The notes beneath the pieces are model-generated. The model was not told the DNA's origin, ran no database searches, and saw only the letters and a program-made list of their open reading frames with translations. Made by a program: the position numbers and the translations under genes. This document shows, in pieces, positions 11,100 through 20,223 of a stretch of DNA of 64,000 nucleotides. The DNA is from Aeoliella mucimassa (GTDB lineage: Bacteria > Planctomycetota > Planctomycetia > Pirellulales > Lacipirellulaceae): positions 4,960,001-5,024,000 of the forward strand of contig NZ_CP036278.1 of assembly GCF_007748035.1 (NCBI RefSeq). The letters run 5' to 3'. Positions within the stretch are counted from its first letter, which is position 1. Every line of letters starts with the position of its first letter.

Positions 11100-11551
11100 G
11101 GGGGAGGAGTCAGGAATCAGGATTCGGGGGACAGGGAAGTTTTGGATTTATGATTTCTGAATGATGATTTCTGACTTGGGGAGGTCATCTTGAAGGAGTA
11201 GTAGGGTGGGTCCAGGAGCTTCCGGCGACGCAGCCCCACCAACCGCTTTACCTACACGCGCAGCAGCGAACTCCCACGCCGGCAACCATTCGCCTGCGCG
11301 TCGCTTTGAGTCTGACATTTAGAAAAACATCACATCTGATTCACCTCCTTTCATAAAAAGCCAACAGCCGATAGCTGATAGCTGAAAGCCGACAGCCTCA
11401 CACACCTGTCCATTAGAACACCATATGTGGCCAATTTCCAGTGAAAAGCGGGCCATTTGAGAGACCGATTTCCCCCTCGATCCCGCGGGCGAAAGATCGC
11501 ACGACCGACCTACCACCGAGACCGCTCGCCCCCAGGCAGACTATCGCGCAT
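11100..11551. other. Intergenic region, no gene seen
   Basis: This part of the convergent gap has low-complexity purine-rich runs, a direct repeat of ATGATTTCTGA (11150-11160 and 11164-11174) and a short stretch of GATAGCTGA-type microrepeats near 11370. No open frame here looks coding. Confidence 0.4.
11427..11456 (-). repeat. Short dispersed motif around GTGGCCATTT, copy 1
   Basis: Read on the minus strand, this contains TTTTCACTGGAAATTGGCCAC. Similar strings occur at 24489-24511 and 50368-50391 on the plus strand. All three are within about 330 bases of the TAGATTCCCA repeats. Confidence 0.5.
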
Positions 11552-11594
11552 AAAAAAAGCGAAGTGGCAGACCGCTGGGGTCCACCACTTCGCT
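11552..11594 (-). terminator. Rho-independent terminator of the SHD1 protein gene
   Basis: On the minus strand, AGCGAAGTGG and CCACTTCGCT form a 10-bp perfect stem (11585-11594 with 11558-11567) around a 17-base loop, followed by seven Ts (A run 11552-11558). It lies 20 bases after the stop codon. Confidence 0.85.
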
Positions 11595-11613
11595 TGAAGT
11601 TGTAATGTTTCGC

Positions 11614-13131
11614 TTAACGCGAAGCAGTCCGCGACAGAGTCTTCGACTTCTGAGCAGCGGCTTGCAGATTGACGAACGACAGGTCGTCGTCGCTCAGGCG
11701 CGAGAACGGAACCGTCGTGGTGCGGCCGTTGTCCTTCATCAAGCGGACGAAGCCGTCGCCGACAGCCAGCAAGCGGGCGTTGACCGTGTAGGTTCCGGTG
11801 TTGTCGACCCAGTGACGCAGGTTCAAGCTGCCGAAACCACCTGGTTGCTCCAACACTGCACCGAAGCCAGTGCCGAACAGGTCGTCTTCGTCGGTCGATT
11901 CGCTCTCGTCAGCAGCAGGCTCATCCGCAGCGGGTTCTTCCGCAGGAGCACCGAACAGGTCGTCTTCATCGCTACCGGCGTCGAATAGGTTGTCGCTAGC
12001 AGGGGCATCGATCGCGGGGACCTCGATGCCGGAATCTTCCATCGCCGGCTCTTCGGCAGGTGCACCGAACAGGTCATCGTCGCCAGCACCACCGAATAGA
12101 TTGTCGTCGGCGGGTTCCTCAGCGGGCTCTTCTTCCATGGCAGGCTCAGCAGCTGGCTCTTCGGCAGGAGCACCGAACAGGCTGTCGTCACCAGCACCAC
12201 CGAACAGACCGTCGTCAGCGGGTTCCTCAGCGGGCTCTTCTTCCATGGCAGGCTCAGCAGCCGGCTCTTCGGCAGGTGCGCCGAACAGGCTATCATCGCC
12301 AGCACCACCGAACAGACCGTCGTCGGCGGGTTGCGCAGCGGGCTCTTCTTCCATGGCAGGCTCAGCAGCTGGTTCTTCGGCAGGAGCACCGAACAGGCTA
12401 TCGTCGCCAGCACCACCGAACAGACCGTCGTCGGCGGCTTCCTCAGCGGGCTCTTCTTCCATGGCGGGCTCAGCAGCTGGCTCTTCAGCAGGAGCACCAA
12501 ACAGGTTGTCGTCACTCGCATCTTCGCCGCCGAACAGGTTGTCGTCGGCTGGTTCGACGGTGGGCTCTAGCACCGCTGGTTCTTCGACGGCGGGCTCACC
12601 GAAAATCGATTCCTCGACAGCCGGCTCCACGACAGGTGACTCATCGACCGCAGGTTCTCCCACGGCGGATTCTTCGACCATGGGTTCCGCGGGAGCAGCT
12701 TCTTCGACCACGGGAGGTGCGACCAAGGTGGGCTCTTCCGTGGGAAGCGAAGGAGGTACTTCCTCTTCCACCGGCTTGTTCACTGCGCGATCGGTCTTGG
12801 GCTCTTCGCCGGCGAACGTTGCTGGGGCATCGGCCGGGGTGGGCTCGGGTGCCATGGTTGGTTCGGAAGCAGCCGACGACTCGGTCGACTCAATCACTTC
12901 GCCGGTGGTCTCGCAGTCGCAAGGCGACGAAGTGACCACTGTGGTTTCGCAGCAAGGTACGTAGCAAGGATCGCAACAAGGCGAAGGGGCACACACCACC
13001 ACGCAGGGCTTGCGGCACAACCACCGCTGCGACAGCCATTGGCAGGCCTTAGCGGGGTCGACGGTTAAGCACAAACAAAGCATAGCCACGAGGGATACGC
13101 GAAGCAGGCGATGGAAAGTACGAAGACGCAT
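11614..13131 (-). CDS. Secreted SHD1-domain protein with 36-residue acidic repeats
   Basis: 505 residues. A signal peptide ends near DPAKA, followed by a Cys-rich mature N-terminus (CRKPC, CCDPCYVPCC, CDC; at least ten cysteines within about 45 residues). Then comes a long Pro/Glu/Ala-rich acidic region. Within it, near-identical 36-residue units carry paired (D)LFG motifs (DDGLFGGAGDDSLFGAP). The last 70 residues (LRHWVDNTGTYTVNARLLAVGDGFVRL through FSRLSDDDLSFV) match the SLA1 homology domain 1 (SHD1), widespread in planctomycete secreted proteins. Function unknown; binding or cell-surface scaffolding is inference. The repeats could change copy number by slippage. Confidence 0.85.
   Translation of the reverse strand: MRLRTFHRLLRVSLVAMLCLCLTVDPAKACQWLSQRWLCRKPCVVVCAPSPCCDPCYVPCCETTVVTSSPCDCETTGEVIESTESSAASEPTMAPEPTPADAPATFAGEEPKTDRAVNKPVEEEVPPSLPTEEPTLVAPPVVEEAAPAEPMVEESAVGEPAVDESPVVEPAVEESIFGEPAVEEPAVLEPTVEPADDNLFGGEDASDDNLFGAPAEEPAAEPAMEEEPAEEAADDGLFGGAGDDSLFGAPAEEPAAEPAMEEEPAAQPADDGLFGGAGDDSLFGAPAEEPAAEPAMEEEPAEEPADDGLFGGAGDDSLFGAPAEEPAAEPAMEEEPAEEPADDNLFGGAGDDDLFGAPAEEPAMEDSGIEVPAIDAPASDNLFDAGSDEDDLFGAPAEEPAADEPAADESESTDEDDLFGTGFGAVLEQPGGFGSLNLRHWVDNTGTYTVNARLLAVGDGFVRLMKDNGRTTTVPFSRLSDDDLSFVNLQAAAQKSKTLSRTASR
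12046..12552 (-). repeat. 108-bp coding tandem repeat
   Basis: The string agcgggctcttcttccatgg recurs, apart from one or two changes, at 12121, 12229, 12337 and 12445, giving an exact 108-bp period (36 codons), with a diverged partial unit before 12121. The units are nearly identical at DNA level, which points to recent duplication or gene conversion. Confidence 0.92.
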
Positions 13132-13310
13132 GAGTGAATCTCTCTATGATCGCAAAAGATGAACTTATGTTCGTCGAACCCCTGGATTCCGTGGGGTGCC
13201 AATACCTTCCGTGTGAAAAACTATACTACCCACGCCGCGGGGCAAAAGCATAGTCCCTGGAGCTTTCAGAGTCCGAAAATCCCCGCTTTTTCGCTAGAAT
13301 TCCCACGAAA

Positions 13311-13326
13311 GGGCCACTTTTGGCCC
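13311..13326 (-). terminator. Weak hairpin after the prepilin-like gene
   Basis: GGGCCA-CTTT-TGGCCC, a 6-bp stem. On the minus strand it is followed by TTTC. It lies 57 bases past the stop of the upstream minus-strand gene. Confidence 0.35.
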
Positions 13327-13382
13327 TCACTCAACACCCCAATTTGCTCACCCCAACATGCGGCGATGCCCGAAAGACCGGG

Positions 13383-14180
13383 CTACTGATTGTCGTGCTT
13401 TGGCTCCTCAATGCTGGGGAAAGCCACCTGGTACCGTCGGAACAGTACCTCGCACAGCCGGCCGCTCTTCTCGAACAGCAGCATGGCCTCGTTGTTATGT
13501 TGCTGCTGAACCTGCTCAAGCAGCTTGTCGCTCGAGAGTCCCGAGTTCGGCAAATGCTGCCCTTGCCAGACGTTGATCGCTTCGGCGTACAGGTCGGCCC
13601 CGTGCTGGTACCAGCTTGCCAGTTGTTCGGCAAACTGCAACGCTTGGGGATCGATATTGTCCGACATCGCCAACTTCACGGCCTTTGCGCCGTACAAGTA
13701 GGCCCGCCGGCGAACTTCGAGCACTTTGAATACGTTTTGTTCGTTCAGCGATTCATCGGCCGTGGCTTGCAGCCGCTCGACTTCGCCACGAATGCCGCCG
13801 AGCTTCGACCAGAAGGCAAGCGTATGCTCCCGTCGCTCAAGGAGCATCGGGTGCAGCGATTGATTGCTTTCAATCGTAACGGTGCTCACTTCTACCGGTT
13901 CCCCGTCGTCGAGATTCTCGGCCTCCAGACGCAACGCTTCCAGCTCGGCACTCAGCGCGGCGGCTTGTTGTTCGGGAGTCAAAGGTTCCATGCCGGGAGG
14001 AGGTGGCAGCCGCCAGTCGGCTGGCAGCGAGTCCATCACCGCGGTGTCGGCCAAGGTCGTGTACGCGGCCGCGTGCAGGTCGAGTCCCAGGTAGCGGGCC
14101 CCAAGCCAAACGCCGACAGCCACCGCGAGTACACATCCGGTGACCTCGAGCAGCGAGGTGCCATGGCGTTGTGTTTTCAT
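13383..14180 (-). CDS. Prepilin-like single-pass protein of unknown function
   Basis: 265 residues from the ATG at 14180; in-frame ATGs at 14207 and 14210 would lengthen the leader. The N-terminus MKTQRHG-TSLLEVTG is a type IV prepilin-like signature: a short basic leader, Gly before the cut site, and Glu at mature position 5. A hydrophobic helix follows (VTGCVLAVAVGVWLGARYLG). The rest is largely helical with a Pro-rich linker (WRLPPPPG). Family pseudopilins in planctomycetes usually read GFTLVELLV, so this is a divergent relative if the reading is right. The gene lies between the SHD1 protein and coaB on the same strand. Confidence 0.65.
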   Translation of the reverse strand: MKTQRHGTSLLEVTGCVLAVAVGVWLGARYLGLDLHAAAYTTLADTAVMDSLPADWRLPPPPGMEPLTPEQQAAALSAELEALRLEAENLDDGEPVEVSTVTIESNQSLHPMLLERREHTLAFWSKLGGIRGEVERLQATADESLNEQNVFKVLEVRRRAYLYGAKAVKLAMSDNIDPQALQFAEQLASWYQHGADLYAEAINVWQGQHLPNSGLSSDKLLEQVQQQHNNEAMLLFEKSGRLCEVLFRRYQVAFPSIEEPKHDNQ

Positions 14181-14455
14181 GAATTCAGTTTTATCGATGC
14201 GCGTCATCATATCGTCCTCGCATCAGGTGCGAGTCCCCCTAAAAGGCAGGACCTGGTCATTCCGTGGCGGACCGTCCGACTGGGGCGGCGGTACTGGCTA
14301 CAGGATGGAAACTATCATTGGAAGACTAGCTCACCGCTGGCTGAACTTGAAACTCGTTTGCCAGCCGAGGCGTTGCCCCGCAGGTTCGTTGACGGCCTGT
14401 AACGAATAGAACGATTACACCTGGCGTAGTAGGCAGCAGGCGAGCGCGGCGGTGC

Positions 14456-15091
14456 TTAGCGCTCGCCGCGGATGAGCCGCGCGTCGACGATGCTCAACAG
14501 CCCGGTTGCGACGTCGGTCTTGGATCCCTCTATCTGGGCGAGCACCTCTCCAGCGGGGCTGAGCACTTCCACCGAGTTATCGGTCGCGTGCATGGCTTCA
14601 ATGCCATTGGATACCATCAGATCGCAGTGTTTGCGTTCGAGCTTGATGAGCGCCCGAATGCGATGGTCTTCGGTCTCAAGGGCAAATCCCACGACCCAAC
14701 GGTTGCCCTTCGCAGCACCGAGCGTTGCAACGATGTCGTCGGTCTCGACCAATTCGAGCCGCAGTGGCTCGCCAGTCTTGGCGATCTTGCTACTGGCAAT
14801 CACCTCGGGGCGGTAGTCGCAGGGAGCGGCCGCGCCGATCAAGCCGTCGCAGGTGGCAAACTCGTCGCGGGCGGCGGCCATCATCTCTTCGGTCGAGACC
14901 ACCGGCACCACGATCGCCCCTTCGGGATAGTCGACTTCAACCGGCCCGGAGATCACCACCACCTCGTGACCTAGCTCCAAGGCGGCAAGCGTGAGCGCGC
15001 GTCCCATCCGCCCGCTCGAACCATTGGTGAGATACCGCACCGGATCGATGTACTGCCGCGTTGGTCCCGAGGTAATGAGAATTCTGGCCAT
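14456..15091 (-). CDS. coaB: Phosphopantothenate-cysteine ligase (CoaB domain protein)
   Basis: 211 residues corresponding to the C-terminal half of the usual CoaBC fusion. It joins cysteine to 4'-phosphopantothenate in coenzyme A synthesis. The opening ILITSGPTRQYIDPVRYLTNGSSGRMG is the nucleotide-binding signature of CoaB, and GAAAPCDYRPEVIASSKIAK matches the AVADYRP...KIKK region, with Cys in place of the usual Ala/Val. The partner CoaC activity is encoded separately 134 bases upstream, so the two activities are split here. Confidence 0.92.
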   Translation of the reverse strand: MARILITSGPTRQYIDPVRYLTNGSSGRMGRALTLAALELGHEVVVISGPVEVDYPEGAIVVPVVSTEEMMAAARDEFATCDGLIGAAAPCDYRPEVIASSKIAKTGEPLRLELVETDDIVATLGAAKGNRWVVGFALETEDHRIRALIKLERKHCDLMVSNGIEAMHATDNSVEVLSPAGEVLAQIEGSKTDVATGLLSIVDARLIRGER

Positions 15092-15225
15092 GGTTTAGAG
15101 CTACCTAGGGAACGCGAACGTGGAATGGGGACTCGCACCTACCACTTGGGATACGAATCGTGAAACGAATGAAGCTGGGTTCGGGCCACCATCCTACTTG
15201 CAGCCGACTTCAAGACAATCGGCCG

Positions 15226-15765
15226 CTATTCCCCCAGCAGCTTTTCAATCGCCGTGGCGATGGCTGCCGGTTCGCTCATGCGGCCGGCTCCCTTTTCGCG
15301 GCAGCTTAGCCAACCTTCGTCGGGGCCGACGAAGTGAATGCCATCTTCGGCCAGCTGGGCGACGTTGCGCTGCACGGCCGGCTTGGCCCACATTTCGCAG
15401 TTCATCGCAGGGGCCATGAGCACGGGGCCTTCGAACGACAGCAGCAGCGTCGAGAGCAAATCGTCGGCGATGCCATGGGCGGCCTTCGCAAGCGTGTTGG
15501 CCGTTGCCGGGGCGATGACCATCAAATCGGCCTGCCGGGCGAGTTCGATGTGCGGGCCGAGCGGATGGCTGTGCGGCGGGAACGACTGGGTGGCAACTCC
15601 GCGGCCGGTAAGCGCCCGGAACGTTGCTGGACCGATGAACTCGGTGGCCGAGTCGGTCATCACGACACTCACGCCATGGCCGGCCTGAACAAGCTGGCTG
15701 GCCAGCGCTGCCGACTTGTAGGCGGCAACTCCGCCGGTAACGCCAAGGAGGATTTCGTGCGACAT
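15226..15765 (-). CDS. coaC: Phosphopantothenoylcysteine decarboxylase (CoaC flavoprotein)
   Basis: 179 residues, an FMN-dependent HFCD-family flavoprotein. Visible motifs are [14 protein letters not shown] at the N-terminus, [23 protein letters not shown] with the active-site His, the substrate-binding PAMN motif, and the Cys-containing lid ([13 protein letters not shown]). It supplies 4'-phosphopantetheine to CoA synthesis after CoaB. It lies downstream of gmk and rpoZ on the same strand, a common bacterial arrangement. Confidence 0.94.
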   Translation of the reverse strand: MSHEILLGVTGGVAAYKSAALASQLVQAGHGVSVVMTDSATEFIGPATFRALTGRGVATQSFPPHSHPLGPHIELARQADLMVIAPATANTLAKAAHGIADDLLSTLLLSFEGPVLMAPAMNCEMWAKPAVQRNVAQLAEDGIHFVGPDEGWLSCREKGAGRMSEPAAIATAIEKLLGE

Positions 15766-15843
15766 GGGCAGTGCTTTCGGCGGTCAGCGGTCAGCTCACA
15801 GCAGCCAGCGAGGGCCGACTGCTGTTCGCTGAATGCTGACAGC

Positions 15844-16110
15844 TTACAAAGCGGAGAGATCCACTTCGGGACCATCGTGCATCGTGGGTGGTTCGTCGGC
15901 CACGGTGCGAACTTCGCCGCCGGAGCCGAGGAAGATTTTGTCTTGCAGGATCTCCTGCACCACGATTTCCATTTTCTCGTCGGTATCGATGTCCACCAGC
16001 GGACGGGCGCCGCCGTTGATGGCCACGAGCCGCTTCTGGATGAGCGTCGACAGCTTAAAGCGGCCGCCCACCTTGTTCACAATCTCTTCTTCTTTGAGCG
16101 CATCGATCAT
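15844..16110 (-). CDS. rpoZ: RNA polymerase omega subunit
   Basis: 88 residues with the omega core: EEIVNKVGGRFKLSTLIQKRLVAINGGARPLVD, then a conserved acidic helix. The C-terminal tail is acidic. The ATG overlaps the gmk stop by four bases (ATGA), indicating translational coupling, and gmk-rpoZ is a classic pair. Omega helps RNA polymerase assembly and ppGpp response in many bacteria. Confidence 0.9.
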   Translation of the reverse strand: MIDALKEEEIVNKVGGRFKLSTLIQKRLVAINGGARPLVDIDTDEKMEIVVQEILQDKIFLGSGGEVRTVADEPPTMHDGPEVDLSAL

Positions 16111-16694
16111 GCGTCGAGTCCCTCTTGGGCCAAAATTTGGGCGATCTGGTCGACTGTGTGGTCGACCTCGTCATTGACTACCTGATACCTGTAATTGCTG
16201 GCTTGAGCCATTTCGCGACGGGCTACCTGCAGCCGACGGCGGATATCCTCATCGCTGTCGGTACGCCGAGCGCGGAGCCGGCGCTCCAATTCCTGGTCGT
16301 CCACGGTGATAAAGATGGTCACCGCCTGGGGGAATTGCTCAAGGGCCTTGCGCGCACCGTCGACGTCGATCTCCAGAATAACCCATTGCCCCCGGGCTAG
16401 ACTAGGCCTAACTTCGTCGAGCAAGGTGCCATACCAGTGCCCACGGCCAAAAACCTCCATGCATTCCAAAAACTCACCAGCCGCGCGGCGAGCCGCAAAC
16501 TCCTCGGCAGTCAGAAAATGGTAGTGCTGGCCATCGACCTCGCCCGGTCGGGGAGCACGCGTGGTGGCCGAAATGCTCAGCCGAACCGCCGGTTGCAGCC
16601 GATCGAGCACCGCTGCCACGACGGTCGATTTCCCCACCCCAGAGGGGCCGGAGATAATGACGAGTTGTCCTGGGCTAGGCGACTCGGAGGGCAT
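16107..16694 (-). CDS. gmk: Guanylate kinase
   Basis: 195 residues, the normal length. It phosphorylates GMP to GDP. The P-loop is LVIISGPSGVGKST near 11-24, followed by SISATTRAPRPGEVDGQHYHF (GMP-binding region) and the lid (FGRGHWYGT). It overlaps rpoZ by four bases and follows yicC by 72 bases. Confidence 0.96.
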   Translation of the reverse strand: MPSESPSPGQLVIISGPSGVGKSTVVAAVLDRLQPAVRLSISATTRAPRPGEVDGQHYHFLTAEEFAARRAAGEFLECMEVFGRGHWYGTLLDEVRPSLARGQWVILEIDVDGARKALEQFPQAVTIFITVDDQELERRLRARRTDSDEDIRRRLQVARREMAQASNYRYQVVNDEVDHTVDQIAQILAQEGLDA

Positions 16695-16766
16695 GGCGTC
16701 GGCTCGATTGGAATCCTTACAGGGTGGGAGATTGCCACCAGGCTTGCTGGCGATGGTTGCCGACCG

Positions 16767-17651
16767 CTACTCGACGTTCTGCACCTGCTCGCGAATGCGT
16801 TCCAGGGCAGCCTTCATCTCGACGACATGCTGACTGATCTCGGTATCGTTGGCCTTCGAGCCAATGGTGTTGATCTCGCGACCCATTTCCTGCGAAATGA
16901 ACTCGAGCTTGCGGCCCGAACTGTCCTGGGCGTTAATCGTCGCGTCGAACTGCACTAGATGGCTTTTGAGCCGCACGAGCTCTTCGGAGATGTCGCTCTT
17001 ATCGACAAACAGACTTAGCTCACGCAGCAGATCGGCCGGTTCGACGGTCACGTTCAGCTCGGAGAGCGATCGGTTGACCCGCTCGGTAAGTCGCTCGCGA
17101 TAGCCGACCGAGACGTCAGGAGCCCGTCGCTCGATGGCCGCGGCTTGCTCGCCGATTATCTGGCAGTTTTCCTGCAGGTCGGCCGCCAAGGCACGTCCTT
17201 CAGCCTCACGCATCTTGGTGAGCGCGGCCAAGGCTTCGCGGAGCGTTGGCTCGATGTGGGGCCAGTCTTCCTGCGAGTTTTGCTCGGGAGCACGGCGATC
17301 GTCGATCACGCCTGGCAGGGTCAGCAGCTCGCCGATGGCGATCTTGTCGCTGGCGCCGGTCGCTTGAGCGACTAACTTGGCCTGATTGAGGTAGCCGATG
17401 AGCACCTCGGAATTGATGCGGTAATCGTCGGCTTTGGTCGCCCGCTGCACATGCAGATTAAGCTGCACGGTCCCGCGGCGCACCCGTTTACGAACCAGGG
17501 CATCGATCTGCGGTTCGAGGGCTCCGTAGCCTTCGTTCGCCCGTAAACTGAGTTTGTAATGGCGCGAATTGATGGTCCGCAGTTCGACGGCCACGCTGAG
17601 GGTGTCGAACCGATTATGGGCTTCGCCAAAGCCAGTCATGCTTAGCAGCAC
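16767..17651 (-). CDS. yicC: YicC family protein (endoribonuclease-like)
   Basis: 294 residues. The conserved N-terminus (L-SMTGFGEA, then VELRTINSRHYKLSLR) and the C-terminal domain (HLVQFDATINAQDSSGRKLEFISQEMGREINTIGSKAND) are both full family signatures. E. coli YicC is reported to be an RNase acting with small-RNA pathways. The first codon at 17651 is GTG; an ATG four codons later (17639) also precedes TGFG, and homologues usually carry three or four residues before MTG. It heads the yicC-gmk-rpoZ-coaC-coaB run. Confidence 0.93.
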   Translation of the reverse strand: MLLSMTGFGEAHNRFDTLSVAVELRTINSRHYKLSLRANEGYGALEPQIDALVRKRVRRGTVQLNLHVQRATKADDYRINSEVLIGYLNQAKLVAQATGASDKIAIGELLTLPGVIDDRRAPEQNSQEDWPHIEPTLREALAALTKMREAEGRALAADLQENCQIIGEQAAAIERRAPDVSVGYRERLTERVNRSLSELNVTVEPADLLRELSLFVDKSDISEELVRLKSHLVQFDATINAQDSSGRKLEFISQEMGREINTIGSKANDTEISQHVVEMKAALERIREQVQNVE

Positions 17652-17719
17652 AGCAGATACCCTTCGCGAAGAGACCGTTGTTTTCGAATCACGCAGACAA
17701 GTGCCAAGCGACGGGGGGA

Positions 17720-18097
17720 TTACTCGGCTTCGGAAGTATCGGTGTCGCCAGCGGCAGGGGCCGACTCGGCACCGGCACCCGCATCAGCTCCGGCATCCGA
17801 CGAGGTCGCACCAGCGGGGGCACGACGACTCAAACCTTCGAGCTGGGCGTCGCCGCCAACGCCGGTTTTGCCGTTGGCAAAATAGAGCGAGGCCGAAATG
17901 CAGACCACCATCCAGAACAGCGCGGTGTAAGCGGTGATCTTCGTGAAGGCGTCGCCTGCTTTGGCGCCAAACGCGCTGGAACCGCCAGGTCCGCCAAGTG
18001 CACCAGCCAAACCGCCGCCGCGTCCCTTCTGCACCAGGATGAGCAGAATCATGAACAGGGCGATCACTGACAGAACGAGCTTGAACAGGATTTCCAT
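17720..18097 (-). CDS. secG: Preprotein translocase subunit SecG
   Basis: 125 residues with the two SecG helices ([22 protein letters not shown] and [21 protein letters not shown]) linked by the conserved glycine-rich loop [19 protein letters not shown] non-conserved Ala/Gly/Asp/Glu-rich tail follows ([19 protein letters not shown]), longer than in typical 75-110 residue SecG. It supports SecYEG protein export. It sits downstream of tpiA, a frequent neighbour. Confidence 0.94.
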   Translation of the reverse strand: MEILFKLVLSVIALFMILLILVQKGRGGGLAGALGGPGGSSAFGAKAGDAFTKITAYTALFWMVVCISASLYFANGKTGVGGDAQLEGLSRRAPAGATSSDAGADAGAGAESAPAAGDTDTSEAE

Positions 18098-18192
18098 GGT
18101 TTCTTTTGGTTGAAAGTTAAATGCGGCCGAGTGACACTGCTGGACCGGCCAGCAGTGCCATTCTTGCCGACTTTGATCTCAACGGCGGGGCA

Positions 18193-18945
18193 CTACAAGG
18201 CCAGGGCGATGCCCAGGAAGTCTTCCGCCTTCAGGCTTGCACCACCCACGAGGGCACCATCGACATTCGGCTGGCCCATCAATTCGGCGGCGTTGCTAGG
18301 CTTGACGCTACCACCGTACAAAATGCGAACCGTGTCGGCAATCTCGCCATTGTAGCTATCGGCGAGCAGTTTGCGAAGACCAGCGTGCACTTCCTCGGCC
18401 TGCTCAGGAGTAGCGACTTTGCCGGTTCCAATGGCCCAAACCGGCTCGTAGGCGATCACCAGCTTGGCCACCTGCTCGGCCGACAAACCGGCCAGCGAGC
18501 CTTTGAACTGCTCTTCGATCACTTCGGCGGTCTTGCCAGCTTCGCGTTGCTCGAGCAATTCGCCCACGCACACGATTGGAACCAGGCCAGCTTCGAGGGC
18601 GGCAATCGTCTTTTCGTTGACCACCGCGTCGGTCTCGCCGAGGATGTTGCGACGCTCGCTATGGCCGAGAATCACGTATTCGGCACCGACGTCGGTCAGC
18701 ATCGAGGCGCTCACTTCGCCGGTGAACGCACCATTCGGCTGGGCGTACATGTTCTGGGCACCCAGGGCGACTGGCGAGTTGGCCAGGGCCTTGTTTACCG
18801 ACTCGAGATAGATGAACGGCGGGCAGACCAGCAGGTCGGCGTTTTCGACGTCGCCGGCTCCCTTCGCCACGCCTTCGGCCAAAGCCACGGCCGTAGCGTG
18901 ATCGGTATTCATCTTCCAGTTACCAGCGATCAATGTGCGACGCAT
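18193..18945 (-). CDS. tpiA: Triosephosphate isomerase
   Basis: 250 residues from the ATG at 18945, which gives the standard opening [13 protein letters not shown] with the substrate lysine. Catalytic His lies in ILGHSERR and catalytic Glu in [13 protein letters not shown], followed by the phosphate loop [11 protein letters not shown]. It interconverts DHAP and glyceraldehyde 3-phosphate. An upstream in-frame ATG at 18963 would add six residues and is less likely. Confidence 0.97.
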   Translation of the reverse strand: MRRTLIAGNWKMNTDHATAVALAEGVAKGAGDVENADLLVCPPFIYLESVNKALANSPVALGAQNMYAQPNGAFTGEVSASMLTDVGAEYVILGHSERRNILGETDAVVNEKTIAALEAGLVPIVCVGELLEQREAGKTAEVIEEQFKGSLAGLSAEQVAKLVIAYEPVWAIGTGKVATPEQAEEVHAGLRKLLADSYNGEIADTVRILYGGSVKPSNAAELMGQPNVDGALVGGASLKAEDFLGIALAL

Positions 18946-19076
18946 AATTTGGATCTCCATCAAAACACAAGTGTCTCGCCTGACCAGCCGTGCTGGCGGT
19001 ACGAGTTATTAGTTGTTGGGTAAGGGGTGAAGAGCCAGGCGACGGCTAGCCGCGGCAAGCACCCGATACCCAAGAC

Positions 19077-20102
19077 CTAAAACGTTTTGCCCACCGCTTC
19101 GGCCACCTTGCGAATCTGAGCCGCCAGGGTGGCATACTGCTCGGGCAGTAGCGCCTGGGGACCATCGCTCATGGCTTCCTCGGGGCAGTTATGAACTTCA
19201 ATATGGATTCCGTCTGCTCCGCAGGCCGCGGCGGCCAACGCACAGGCGGGAATCAACTCGGGGCGACCCGTGGCATGGCTCGGATCGACGATAATCGGTA
19301 GGTGCGACATCAGCTGCACCTGCGGTACCGCAGCGATATCGAGCATGTTGCGGCAAGCGTTGTCGAAGCCCTTGACGCCCCGCTCGCACAGCACCACTTC
19401 GGTCGTGCCGTTGGCGATCACGTACTCGGCGCTCATCAGCAGGTCTTTGATCGTGGCTGCCATGCCGCGCTTCATGAGCACGGGCTTATGGGTTTTGCCA
19501 ACCTCGGTGAGCAGCACGAAGTTCTGCATGTTGCGGGCGCCGAGCTGAATCATGTCGGTGTATTCGGCCACCAATTCCACATGGCGAGGATCGATGACTT
19601 CGGTCACCACCGGCAGGCCATGCTTGTCGCCGACCTCGCGGAGGATCTTCAGCCCCTCTTCGCCGAGTCCCTGGAACGAGTAGGGACTGGTCCGCGGCTT
19701 GAACGCCCCGCCGCGCAGGATGTTGGCCCCGGCTGCCTTGATGGCAGCGGCGATCTCGTCGAGTCGCTCCGCACTTTCCACCGCACAGGGGCCGGCAATC
19801 ATGCCAAAATGGCCACCGCCAAGCTTGGTAATCGCCGAGCCGCTGCCGACCTCCACCACCGTGGGCTGAGGATGGGCTTCGCGACTCGCCAGCTTGTAGG
19901 CCGGCATCACCGGCATGGCTTCTTCCACGCCAGGAATCGCCATGAGCGGCGCGGTTTGCACTTTTTCCTCGTCGCCAATCACGCCGATCACGGTGCGATA
20001 GGTCCCTTTGCTCAAATGAGGCTGCAGCCCCATGGCCTCGATCCGCTCAATCACATGATCGACCTGCTCGTCAGTAGCACCGTGTTTAAGGATGATGATC
20101 AT
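19077..20102 (-). CDS. aroF: 3-deoxy-7-phosphoheptulonate synthase, KDO8PS-like (type I beta) class
   Basis: 341 residues. An N-terminal ferredoxin-like regulatory domain (about 1-70, [20 protein letters not shown]) precedes the TIM-barrel catalytic domain. Metal and substrate motifs are [23 protein letters not shown], the SHATGR motif and [22 protein letters not shown]. It condenses PEP and erythrose 4-phosphate, the first step of aromatic amino-acid synthesis. The regulatory domain and its position just downstream of pheA suggest feedback control and pathway grouping. Confidence 0.94.
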   Translation of the reverse strand: MIIILKHGATDEQVDHVIERIEAMGLQPHLSKGTYRTVIGVIGDEEKVQTAPLMAIPGVEEAMPVMPAYKLASREAHPQPTVVEVGSGSAITKLGGGHFGMIAGPCAVESAERLDEIAAAIKAAGANILRGGAFKPRTSPYSFQGLGEEGLKILREVGDKHGLPVVTEVIDPRHVELVAEYTDMIQLGARNMQNFVLLTEVGKTHKPVLMKRGMAATIKDLLMSAEYVIANGTTEVVLCERGVKGFDNACRNMLDIAAVPQVQLMSHLPIIVDPSHATGRPELIPACALAAAACGADGIHIEVHNCPEEAMSDGPQALLPEQYATLAAQIRKVAEAVGKTF

Positions 20103-20223
20103 GGCAGGAAGAGTCGGGGCTCAGAGGTGGGGGAGATAGAAAAGCGATGGTCAGGGTCGGGAATCGTGGGACGCCAGCAACGGGGGAAATGCTAGCCCCA
20201 CTGCCTGAATCCTCGCCCCTACT

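Noticed and set aside
12046-12552. CRISPR array
   Set aside because: The period is exactly 108 bp with no variable spacer, and the repeat is in frame inside a gene.
11870-12964. Ser/Ala/Gly-rich and basic open frames on the plus strand across the SHD1 repeats
   Set aside because: They are low-complexity shadows of the 108-bp coding repeat; the signal peptide and SHD1 domain are on the minus strand.
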